Below, in pieces: positions 16,094-21,128 of a stretch of DNA of 64,000 nucleotides; positions within the stretch are counted from its first letter, which is position 1; each line of letters starts with the position of its first letter. This stretch comes from a virus. The notes beneath the pieces are model-generated. The model worked only from the letters and a program-made list of their open reading frames with translations, was not told where the DNA came from and did no database searches. Made by a program: the position numbers and the translations under genes. Where the stretch lies: the IMG/VR virus record IMGVR_UViG_3300032315_000470, positions 1 to 64,000 of that record; one strand, written 5' to 3'.

Positions 16094-16501
16094 ATGATTA
16101 ATATTACAGATTTAGTTGAAGTGACTTTAGGTGAAAAGGATGATTTTCTAAAAGTCAGAGAAACACTAACCCGCATTGGAGTGGCGTCTAAAAAAGACCA
16201 GATACTATTCCAATCGTGCCATATACTACACAAAAGAGGACAATACTATATCGTTCACTTTAAAGAACTATTTGCCTTAGATGGTAAACCTACTGATATT
16301 TCCGAAAATGATTTATCTCGTAGAAATGCAATTATAAAATTATTGGAAGATTGGGGACTGGTAAAGATTGTTCGTAAATCTCAAATTGAAACCCCACCTC
16401 CGATATTCTTATCCCAAATTAAAATTCTTTCCCATAAAGAAAAAGACGATTGGGAATTAGTACCAAAATACAGTATTGGTAAAAAACCTGAATCTTATTG
16501 A
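16094..16501 (+). CDS. regA: RegA translational repressor
   Basis: A 135-residue protein. DDFLKVRETLTRIGVASKKD, FQSCHILHKRGQYYIVHFKELFALDG and NAIIKLLEDWGLVKIV match T4 RegA (122 residues) almost block for block, including the C-terminal W-x-LVPKYSIG. RegA binds the start regions of early mRNAs such as those of 44, 45 and its own, and lowers their translation. Position at the end of the 45-44-62 cluster is the T4 arrangement. The stop codon overlaps the -35 of the next promoter. Confidence 0.93.
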   Translation: MINITDLVEVTLGEKDDFLKVRETLTRIGVASKKDQILFQSCHILHKRGQYYIVHFKELFALDGKPTDISENDLSRRNAIIKLLEDWGLVKIVRKSQIETPPPIFLSQIKILSHKEKDDWELVPKYSIGKKPESY

Positions 16502-16526
16502 CTTTCAGTATAAATACTGATACACT
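16498..16526 (+). promoter_or_regulatory. nested early and late promoters for hsp20
   Basis: TTGACT (16498-16503), a 17-base spacer and TACACT (16521-16526) make a sigma70-like promoter. The T4-type late element TATAAATA (16509-16516) sits inside the spacer, within the palindrome CAGTATAAATACTG. Both would feed the structured leader of the Hsp20 gene, allowing expression in both phases. Confidence 0.5.
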
Positions 16527-16669
16527 GGCTTCACCTTAGGACCGCTAAGTTACAGAAGCGTATAAAGCTGGCACAACGATAGGGTGTCGCTGGAACCAGT
16601 AACCAGCAAACCAGATATGCCTTCGGGGTATCTAAATTTGAAACTCGCTTAATACAAGGAGAAATAAGC
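16527..16669 (+). ncRNA. structured leader RNA upstream of hsp20 (candidate)
   Basis: A 143-base gene-free leader with several predicted hairpins: GCTTC...GAAGC enclosing CTTAG/CTAAG, GGCAC...GTGTC, GCTGG...CCAGC, and a strong AGATAT-CC / GG-GTATCT stem closed by TTCG (16613-16633). A 26-base segment (16596-16621) resembles one in the leader at 19655-19680 (20 of 27 aligned positions, one gap). No known riboswitch family was recognised. AAGGAG lies before the ATG. Confidence 0.4.
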
Positions 16670-17143
16670 ATGAACACAACTTTAAACGCATTATTCCCAC
16701 AATTGGAAACCATCAGTAAGTCTTTGGATCCATTTACTGTAGGCTACGACAAATTCTTTGTTGACCTCGGTGATATCACTAAAGATATGGCTAAAAAAGT
16801 GCAAACTTACCCGCCATACAATATCAAACAAATTAACAAGAACAAATACGTCATTGAATTGGCTGTTGCTGGTTTTGCAAAACAAGATATTGAAGTTACT
16901 TTGGATGGTAACAAATTGATCGTTAAAGGAAACGCAAAAGAAGATAACCTTAAAGAAGATGAAATATACTTCTTCAAAGGTATTGCTAACCGTGGTTTCG
17001 AGCGTTCATTTACATTGGCTGACAAGATTGAAATCAAAGACGCCGATATGGTAAATGGTATGTTACGAATCTGGCTGGAATCTTTAGTGCAAACCCAAGA
17101 CGCCATCAAAAAGATTACCATCAAGGAAAAGAAAGATGAATAA
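16670..17143 (+). CDS. hsp20: Hsp20-family small heat-shock protein
   Basis: A 157-residue protein with an alpha-crystallin domain over about residues 45-150: YPPYNIKQINKNKYVIELAVAGF, the A-G-F-x-K-x-D-I-E-V block, LIVKGNAKE, and a divergent form of the G-I-A-x-R-x-F-E-R-x-F motif (GIANRGFERSF). Hsp20 genes are a hallmark of T4-like cyanophages, where they are thought to protect proteins or assist scaffold assembly. The usual C-terminal I-x-I tail motif is approximated by KKITIKEKK. Preceded by a long structured leader and nested early/late promoters. Confidence 0.9.
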   Translation: MNTTLNALFPQLETISKSLDPFTVGYDKFFVDLGDITKDMAKKVQTYPPYNIKQINKNKYVIELAVAGFAKQDIEVTLDGNKLIVKGNAKEDNLKEDEIYFFKGIANRGFERSFTLADKIEIKDADMVNGMLRIWLESLVQTQDAIKKITIKEKKDE

Positions 17144-17195
17144 CTGGTGGCCTGTATCCGATGAAGAATGGGAAGAGTTGAATTATCCGAAATAA
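17136..17195 (+). CDS. possible 19-residue microprotein
   Basis: MNNWWPVSDEEWEELNYPK, overlapping the last codons of hsp20 by 8 bases, with AAGG upstream (CAAGGAAAAGAAAG). Acidic with four aromatic residues. It may be real and translationally coupled to hsp20, but it is too short to support on sequence alone. Confidence 0.25.
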   Translation: MNNWWPVSDEEWEELNYPK

Positions 17196-17206
17196 GTGGT
17201 AATAAT

Positions 17207-17247
17207 ATGAGGGGTTGGTTGCCAGTCCCTCATCTCTATGTTATAAT
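17207..17247 (+). promoter_or_regulatory. strong promoter with overlapping dyad
   Basis: TTGCCA (17219-17224), a 17-base spacer and a perfect TATAAT (17242-17247). A perfect 7-bp dyad, ATGAGGG (17207-17213) and CCCTCAT (17227-17233), straddles the -35. It could be an operator or a terminator for hsp20. Transcription would begin only about 3 bases before the next ATG. Confidence 0.6.
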
Positions 17248-17256
17248 GTATATATT

Positions 17257-17454
17257 ATGAAAAATGTGAAAATTAAACCTATTCTAAAAAAGGTTCGTTC
17301 AAAAACGAACTCTGACACCTATTACACCTTCTCTAATTGGGATCCCAAGGAGATTGAAGGTATCACTTTTATTCCCGTAGTTAAAGAAGTTCCTAGTGAA
17401 AAGTTGCAACACACTTTTTGGTTGCGTAAAGATAATGTGGAGTATGTGAAATGA
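17257..17454 (+). CDS. small conserved phage protein
   Basis: A 65-residue basic protein starting MKNVKIKPILKKVRSKTNSDTY and containing NWDPKEIEGITFIPV. No family recognised. The ATG at 17257 lies about 10 bases after the -10 box, so the mRNA would be nearly leaderless and has no Shine-Dalgarno sequence. An upstream non-ATG start would overlap the promoter and is rejected. First of four overlapping genes ending with dCMP deaminase. Confidence 0.55.
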   Translation: MKNVKIKPILKKVRSKTNSDTYYTFSNWDPKEIEGITFIPVVKEVPSEKLQHTFWLRKDNVEYVK

Positions 17455-17657
17455 ATAAAATTCAAAACTTTAAAAATCATCAACGACATGAGTTTGATGC
17501 CAGTAGTAAAGATGATTTAAAATTAGTTAAAAAATATCTTCACAACCATTCTTGGGGAAATGATGGATGTCCATTCTTTCTAGAATGGCCTTATCTAGAT
17601 GTTCCTTCTATGGTAAAAGATAAAATCACAGGATACACACTCAAAGGATTGAAATGA
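17451..17657 (+). CDS. hypothetical protein
   Basis: A 68-residue protein with an aromatic central block (HNHSWGNDGCPFFLEWPYLDVPSM). It overlaps both neighbours by four bases (ATGA), so it is clearly part of the operon. No family recognised. Confidence 0.55.
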   Translation: MNKIQNFKNHQRHEFDASSKDDLKLVKKYLHNHSWGNDGCPFFLEWPYLDVPSMVKDKITGYTLKGLK

Positions 17658-17836
17658 AAACTTTGATTAACTGGTTAAAATATTCTGGTTGTAATATTAC
17701 ATTCAAATTAAATCCATTTCATTGGAGATTGTCTTGTGAATATTTTAAAACCAATGAAGCGTGGGAACAAGATGCTTTTATATTAGAACTACTACCAATT
17801 ACAATTCGTGTTTGGTTTGATGACGGAAGTTGGTAA
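17654..17836 (+). CDS. hypothetical protein
   Basis: A 60-residue tryptophan-rich protein (LNPFHWRLSCEYF, ELLPITIRVWFDDGSW). The pattern N-P-F-x-W...L-P-L-x-I-R-V...I/D-x-G-x-W is one I associate with a small family in T4-like phages of unknown function. Its stop overlaps the deaminase start by one base. Confidence 0.55.
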   Translation: MKTLINWLKYSGCNITFKLNPFHWRLSCEYFKTNEAWEQDAFILELLPITIRVWFDDGSW

Positions 17837-18330
17837 TGGGACAATTGCACGAATATGAAAGAATGTATCGTTTGGATAATGAAGAAATAAATCTTGGAAT
17901 GAAACAGAAGTTTATTGATGCCTACATGGATGTGGCTGAAAGGTTTGCAAAACTATCTTCTGCCAAACGATTACAGGTTGGCGCCATTGTAGTCAAAGAT
18001 GACCGAATCATCAGTATTGGTTACAATGGAATGCCAGCTGGCTGGGATAATACTTGTGAAGATGTGGTAGAAATTCATGAGGATGGCGGCACAGTTACTA
18101 AAACCAAACCTGAGGTGATTCACGCAGAGGCCAATGCCATAGCTAAGTTGGCCAAGAGTTCCGACTCTGGAGATGGTTCCACGATGTTCCTGACCCATGC
18201 TCCTTGTATTGACTGTGCTAAACAAATATATACCGCTGGTGTAAAAAAAGTATATTACCGTGATTCCTACAAGGATTCACAGGGGCTTGACTTTTTATCC
18301 AAATGTGATATAATGGTAGATAAAGTATAA
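17836..18330 (+). CDS. dCMP deaminase
   Basis: A 164-residue zinc deaminase: VGAIVVKDDRIISIGYNGMPAGWDN, HAEANAI (His96 and catalytic Glu98) and APCIDC (Cys124 and Cys127). It converts dCMP to dUMP, feeding thymidylate made by the phage ThyX (46192). The ATG at 17836 is chosen over a TTG six bases upstream because it gives the coupled TAATGG junction. T4 gene cd has the same role. Confidence 0.9.
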   Translation: MGQLHEYERMYRLDNEEINLGMKQKFIDAYMDVAERFAKLSSAKRLQVGAIVVKDDRIISIGYNGMPAGWDNTCEDVVEIHEDGGTVTKTKPEVIHAEANAIAKLAKSSDSGDGSTMFLTHAPCIDCAKQIYTAGVKKVYYRDSYKDSQGLDFLSKCDIMVDKV

Positions 18331-18360
18331 AAAATTTCATATGGTGAAATGAGTATTGTA

Positions 18361-18368
18361 GATAAATA
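18361..18368 (+). promoter_or_regulatory. late-type promoter GATAAATA
   Basis: GATAAATA, a one-base variant of TATAAATA also found before 28416 and 41117. It lies 63 bases before the preferred start of the metallopeptidase gene. Confidence 0.4.
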
Positions 18369-18431
18369 AATAGTGTGAGTAGTAACGGATTAATGCAATT
18401 ATTGGGTCAACTTATTAAGGAGAGACCTAAA

Positions 18432-18938
18432 ATGCAGTTAAGTATAGTTGGTTGTCCCGATAAAAAACAATTCCGTCCGTATGTTAAGAGAGCGGCGCTG
18501 TTCTACGCTCAAGAACTCATGAAACCAAAGATGTTGGAAAACATCTATCTACGAATCAAATTCAACAGTAAAATTAATGTTTACGGATATGCTGAAATTT
18601 TAGAATATAATGAAAGTCGTAAAGCAAGAGAGTTTGAAATAGAGTTAAATCCAAATATTGGTGCAGCCGAAATATTAAAATGTCTTGCACATGAAATGAC
18701 ACACATTAAGCAATATGCTTATAATGAAACCAACGAAACATTAACTCGTTGGAAAGGTAGAAAAGTTGATTCTGATGTTGTTGATTATTGGGTTCAACCA
18801 TGGGAAATAGAAGCCTTTGGTACAGAAGTAGGATTATTTTCAAAGTTTGCCATTAAAGAAAAACTTTGGAATGTGTTTTACGGGATACAAGATCCGGATA
18901 GTCCAATAGAAAAAGAACCGCTCGGCTGGAAAAAATAA
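18432..18938 (+). CDS. SprT-like zinc metallopeptidase
   Basis: About 168 residues. ILKCLAHEMTHIKQYAYNE contains the HExxH zinc site (His87, Glu88, His91), and WVQPWEIEAFGTEVGLFSKF supplies a likely third ligand, a Glu in WEIEA. This matches SprT-like domains of phage proteins. The ATG at 18432 follows AAGGAGAG. A GTG start at 18375 would place the ribosome-binding site inside the gene and is less likely. The substrate is unknown. It could act in protein or DNA-protein-crosslink turnover. A terminator follows. Confidence 0.7.
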   Translation: MQLSIVGCPDKKQFRPYVKRAALFYAQELMKPKMLENIYLRIKFNSKINVYGYAEILEYNESRKAREFEIELNPNIGAAEILKCLAHEMTHIKQYAYNETNETLTRWKGRKVDSDVVDYWVQPWEIEAFGTEVGLFSKFAIKEKLWNVFYGIQDPDSPIEKEPLGWKK

Positions 18939-18958
18939 GTATTAATATTAAATACACG

Positions 18959-18990
18959 AACCCAAGACTAAACATCTTGGGTTTTTTATT
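18959..18990 (+). terminator. intrinsic terminator
   Basis: AACCCAAGA and TCTTGGGTT form a perfect 9-bp stem with a 7-base loop and a T-run. It separates the protease gene from the tRNA cluster. Confidence 0.88.
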
Positions 18991-19002
18991 AATAAAAAAC
19001 GC

Positions 19003-19030
19003 TTGACATATTGTGTGGTTCGTGTATAAT
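19003..19030 (+). promoter_or_regulatory. consensus promoter for the tRNA cluster
   Basis: TTGACA, a 16-base spacer and TATAAT, 14 bases before the first tRNA. Both hexamers are perfect consensus. Confidence 0.82.
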
Positions 19031-19043
19031 GATTTACTTAGAT

Positions 19044-19118
19044 GCACCTATCGTCTATCGGTTAGGACACCGCCCTTTCACGGCGGGAAGAGGAGTTCGA
19101 TTCTCCTTAGGTGTACCA
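19044..19118 (+). tRNA. tRNA-Glu (anticodon TTC)
   Basis: Acceptor GCACCTA/TAGGTGT (G-U at the first pair), anticodon stem CCGCC/GGCGG with loop CTTTCAC, T-arm AGGAG-TTCGATT-CTCCT, encoded CCA (19116-19118). The D-arm and anticodon region closely follow bacterial tRNA-Glu. Confidence 0.92.
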
Positions 19119-19133
19119 ATTTTTAGTTTCAAT

Positions 19134-19209
19134 TCCGGTCAAGCAAACACGGTGTAGGCGGAGGACTGTTAATCCTTGAAGCGTGGTTCGATTCCACGGA
19201 CCGGAGCCA
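19134..19209 (+). tRNA. tRNA-Asn (anticodon GTT)
   Basis: Acceptor TCCGGTC/GACCGGA, anticodon loop CTGTTAA on stem GAGGA/TCCTT, T-arm CGTGG-TTCGATT-CCACG, encoded GCCA end. The D-arm is weak and atypical (only about two clear pairs). Confidence 0.85.
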
Positions 19210-19229
19210 CTTTTTTAAAGGAGAGTATT

Positions 19230-19424
19230 ATGAAAAAGAAAACACCTCCTCAACCACGAAACTATCTTGTCAAATTGGCATTGTTTCGTAAAGCAGGGAG
19301 TCATCGTAAAAGTAACAAAGCTTTAAGGCGTAACGACAAGGTAAAGATTAAGGATAAAATGTATCCTATTATTGACATTATAGTTAATAGTGTGTATAAT
19401 AGGATACATTCTGTCCATAGTTAA
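19230..19424 (+). CDS. small basic protein between tRNA genes
   Basis: A 64-residue Lys/Arg-rich protein (MKKKTPPQPRN, SHRKSNKALRRNDKVKIKD). Good ribosome-binding site AAGGAG. The first ~45 residues resemble a short basic protein common in T4-like cyanophages. The remaining C-terminus runs through the promoter of the next tRNA and ends 14 bases inside tRNA-Arg, which suggests loss of the original stop codon. Confidence 0.5.
   Translation: MKKKTPPQPRNYLVKLALFRKAGSHRKSNKALRRNDKVKIKDKMYPIIDIIVNSVYNRIHSVHS
19372..19400 (+). promoter_or_regulatory. consensus promoter for tRNA-Arg
   Basis: TTGACA, 17 bases, TATAAT. Both hexamers are perfect. It lies inside the 3' end of the small basic gene, 10 bases before tRNA-Arg. 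Confidence 0.78.
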
Positions 19425-19485
19425 ATGGATATAACACAGACCTTCTAAGTCTGATTTCCAGGTTCGATTCCTGGTGGACGGACCA
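19411..19485 (+). tRNA. tRNA-Arg (anticodon TCT)
   Basis: Acceptor CTGTCCA/TGGACGG, D-stem GTTA/TAAC, anticodon stem CAGAC/GTCTG with loop CTTCTAA, T-arm CCAGG-TTCGATT-CCTGG, encoded ACCA end. It reads AGA, a codon common in this AT-rich phage. Confidence 0.92.
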
Positions 19486-19487
19486 AG

Positions 19488-19562
19488 GGGCCAATAGCTT
19501 AATGGTAAAGCGTCCGACTCATAATCGGTTGAGTAATAGTTCAATTCTATTTTGGCCCACCA
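19488..19562 (+). tRNA. tRNA with CAT anticodon (Ile2 or Met)
   Basis: Perfect acceptor GGGCCAA/TTGGCCC, D-stem GCTT/AAGC, anticodon loop CTCATAA, T-arm AATAG-TTCAATT-CTATT, encoded ACCA. The core CGACTCATAATCG matches the E. coli AUA-reading tRNA-Ile2, whose CAT anticodon is modified to lysidine. An AUA decoder would suit an AT-rich phage. Elongator Met cannot be excluded. Confidence 0.85.
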
Positions 19563-19580
19563 AGTATACCACAATATCTA

Positions 19581-19609
19581 TTGACAATCATCATAGATAA
19601 GTATATAAT
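19581..19609 (+). promoter_or_regulatory. consensus promoter
   Basis: TTGACA (19581-19586), 17 bases, TATAAT (19604-19609). It drives the leader and small basic gene at 19771, and probably the downstream tRNAs. Confidence 0.82.
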
Positions 19610-19614
19610 TAGAT

Positions 19615-19770
19615 TTACTGTTGTGAAACAGCAAAACTTCCGTCATTAAGTGACCCTGTAACCGGTAAGCAGGATATGCGGTGTGTAATAGTACGATTTG
19701 AGATACCCTCTTGAATTATCTGAGCATAGCAGACCACCGCTCCAAATTTTAGTTTAAAGGATAAAATATC
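19615..19770 (+). ncRNA. structured leader or small RNA (candidate)
   Basis: A 156-base gene-free transcript start region. CTGTT-GTGA-AACAG forms a GNRA-type hairpin. CCTG...CAGG encloses TAACCGGTAAG, and GCGGTG pairs at long range with CACCGC. The block at 19655-19680 resembles that in the hsp20 leader (16596-16621). No known riboswitch recognised. Confidence 0.4.
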
Positions 19771-19959
19771 ATGGCAGCCAAAGGTTCAAACCAAAAAACT
19801 CGTAAAGCAAATCCTATGTTGACCAAAACTGGTAAACCAAGATTAGGTCCTTTAAATGTTGAGCAACTAACAAAATTGTTAGATGGTGCTCGCAAAAAAC
19901 ACAAAGCAAAAATTCAACGAGCAATTACAAGACGAACCCAACCACCAGTCGCAGTTTAA
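19771..19959 (+). CDS. small basic conserved phage protein
   Basis: A 62-residue protein with 18 Lys/Arg (MAAKGSNQKTRKANPMLTK, then RLGPLNVEQLTKLLDGARKKHKAKI). The central helix and basic ends suggest nucleic-acid binding. Similar short proteins recur in T4-like marine phages without assigned function. It is preceded by a strong promoter and a long leader, so it is probably abundant. tRNA-Thr begins six bases after its stop. Confidence 0.6.
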   Translation: MAAKGSNQKTRKANPMLTKTGKPRLGPLNVEQLTKLLDGARKKHKAKIQRAITRRTQPPVAV

Positions 19960-19964
19960 TATTG

Positions 19965-20038
19965 GCCCCTATAGTTAAACGGTATAACAGTTGATTTGTA
20001 ATCATCAATTCGCAGTTCGATTCTGTGTGGGGGCACCA
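19965..20038 (+). tRNA. tRNA-Thr (anticodon TGT)
   Basis: Acceptor GCCCCTA/TGGGGGC, D-stem GTTA/TAAC, anticodon loop TTTGTAA on a stem with one T-T mismatch, T-arm CGCAG-TTCGATT-CTGTG, encoded ACCA. The final A of CCA is the first base of the next gene's ATG. Confidence 0.88.
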
Positions 20039-20172
20039 TGAAAAAAGTTGAAGTTGTTCCTGAAGCAAACACACCAACATCTAGCTGGGGTAGAACATTA
20101 ACAAAACAAGAATTATTAGATTTACTGAATAGATTAGAAGCAAAGAAAAAAGCAAGAAAAGATAAAGATTAA
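20038..20172 (+). CDS. small protein starting on the tRNA CCA end
   Basis: A 44-residue protein (starts MKKVEVVPEANTPTSSWGR, ends EAKKKARKDKD). The ATG shares its A with the CCA tail of tRNA-Thr, and GGGGG in the tRNA acceptor arm is the only possible ribosome-binding sequence. Cleavage of the tRNA would remove it from the message, so translation requires unprocessed RNA or a leaderless start. tRNA-Gly follows its stop by one base. Function unknown. Confidence 0.5.
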   Translation: MKKVEVVPEANTPTSSWGRTLTKQELLDLLNRLEAKKKARKDKD

Positions 20173-20173
20173 T

Positions 20174-20247
20174 GCGGGATTAGTTTAATGGTAAAACTAA
20201 AGGTTTCCAACCTTTCGTTGTCAGTTCGATTCTGTCATCCCGCTCCA
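20174..20247 (+). tRNA. tRNA-Gly (anticodon TCC)
   Basis: Acceptor GCGGGAT/ATCCCGC, D-stem GTTT/AAAC, anticodon stem AAAGG/CCTTT with loop TTTCCAA, T-arm GTCAG-TTCGATT-CTGTC with one mismatch, encoded TCCA. Confidence 0.9.
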
Positions 20248-20280
20248 CAACGACTACATACAATTTTATGAAAGTGAACT

Positions 20281-20538
20281 ATGAATATTAAACCATTAAA
20301 AGATAAGATTCTTGTTTCTAGAATTGCTGGAGAAAAACAAACTGAATTCGGCATCATTCTTAAATCATCAGAAGGTCCAGATAAAGCTTTAGTTGAATCT
20401 ATTGGTCCCAAAGTAGATGAAGTTTCTGTTGGTGATGAAGTTCTAATTAATTGGAACGGCGCAGTGAAAGTTTCTGGTAAAGAAATCGAAAAAGAATTAT
20501 ACGTTGTTTCTATTGAACATGTAATTTTAGTTTACTAA
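20281..20538 (+). CDS. GroES-like co-chaperonin (gp31 analogue)
   Basis: An 85-residue Cpn10-fold protein: N-terminal IKPLKDKILVSRI, GIIL, then ALVESIGPKVDEVSVGDEVLINWNGAVKV, and C-terminal YVVSIEHVILV. The mobile loop (AGEKQTEFGIILKSS) is present. It would cap the host GroEL, most likely to fold the capsid protein gp23, as T4 gp31 does. Its sequence is closer to bacterial GroES than to T4 gp31. Embedded in the tRNA cluster. Confidence 0.82.
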   Translation: MNIKPLKDKILVSRIAGEKQTEFGIILKSSEGPDKALVESIGPKVDEVSVGDEVLINWNGAVKVSGKEIEKELYVVSIEHVILVY

Positions 20539-20561
20539 TATTCAGGAAATACTTTTACAAT

Positions 20562-20636
20562 CGCAGAGTAGCTCAGAGGTAGAGCATTGGACTCATAATC
20601 CAGGGGCCGGTGGTTCGATTCCATCCTCTGCAACCA
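20562..20636 (+). tRNA. tRNA-Met (CAT), initiator-like acceptor
   Basis: Acceptor CGCAGAG/CTCTGCA leaves a C1-A72 mismatch, the hallmark of bacterial initiator tRNA-fMet. The D-stem GCTC/GAGC and anticodon stem TTGGA/TCCAG are not the initiator type (no three G-C pairs). Anticodon loop CTCATAA, T-arm GGTGG-TTCGATT-CCATC, encoded ACCA. Confidence 0.88.
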
Positions 20637-20650
20637 ATAAGGAGATATTA

Positions 20651-20812
20651 ATGACTGATTTGGAAAAGTATCGTCAGATGGCTTTAGATTTATGGTTTTC
20701 TGACGGAGGTTCTTGTACAGGTGCAAAGTCTCCACCAGAACCAAAAGATATTGATGATGCTATTGCTGAAGATGAAGAATTTAAACGAATTGAAAATCAA
20801 CAAAAGAGGTAG
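20651..20812 (+). CDS. small acidic hypothetical protein
   Basis: A 53-residue protein (starts MTDLEKYRQMALDLWFSDGG, ends RIENQQKR), acidic in its C-terminal half. AAGGAG precedes the ATG by seven bases. It follows the last tRNA and leads into the Sm-like gene. No family recognised. Confidence 0.5.
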   Translation: MTDLEKYRQMALDLWFSDGGSCTGAKSPPEPKDIDDAIAEDEEFKRIENQQKR

Positions 20813-20815
20813 AAT

Positions 20816-21127
20816 ATGAAAATTTTGGCACTAAAACTGATAACAGGAGAAGATGTACTCGGAGAAATTGAATCTGAATCCGAAACCGAATTTGTGTTAG
20901 TCAATCCCGTAGGTATTGCCGTGGTTCGTGGCAAAGATGGCCAACCATCTGTTGGATTTGCACCGTTTCCCATTCATGCCGAACAAAAATCAAATGCACT
21001 GGTTGCCTTGTCTAAGAAGAATGTAGTATACTCTTATGTTCCTGCAGAAGATTTTATCACGAACTATAATCAAATTTTTGGTTCTGGTATTATTGTTCCT
21101 CCAACAAAACAATTAATTACAGGTTAA
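20816..21127 (+). CDS. Sm-like phage protein (second copy)
   Basis: A 103-residue protein whose opening ILALKLITGEDVLGEIESES closely parallels VKIVRLKTGEDVIGCF of the protein at 4723. The body is VLVNPVGIAVV then FAPFPIHAEQKSNALVALSKKNVVYSYVP. An LSm-like beta-barrel that may bind RNA. Function in phages is not established. It sits immediately before the DNA polymerase gene, separated by one base. Confidence 0.5.
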   Translation: MKILALKLITGEDVLGEIESESETEFVLVNPVGIAVVRGKDGQPSVGFAPFPIHAEQKSNALVALSKKNVVYSYVPAEDFITNYNQIFGSGIIVPPTKQLITG

Positions 21128-21128
21128 A

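Noticed and set aside
16527-16669. Glutamine (glnA-type), preQ1 or SAM riboswitch
   Set aside because: None of the conserved cores I know is present. Only the hairpins and the segment shared with 19655-19680 can be supported.
18375-18431. GTG start for the SprT-like gene
   Set aside because: A strong AAGGAGAG lies inside that extension, directly before the ATG at 18432, and the extension lacks a conserved pattern.
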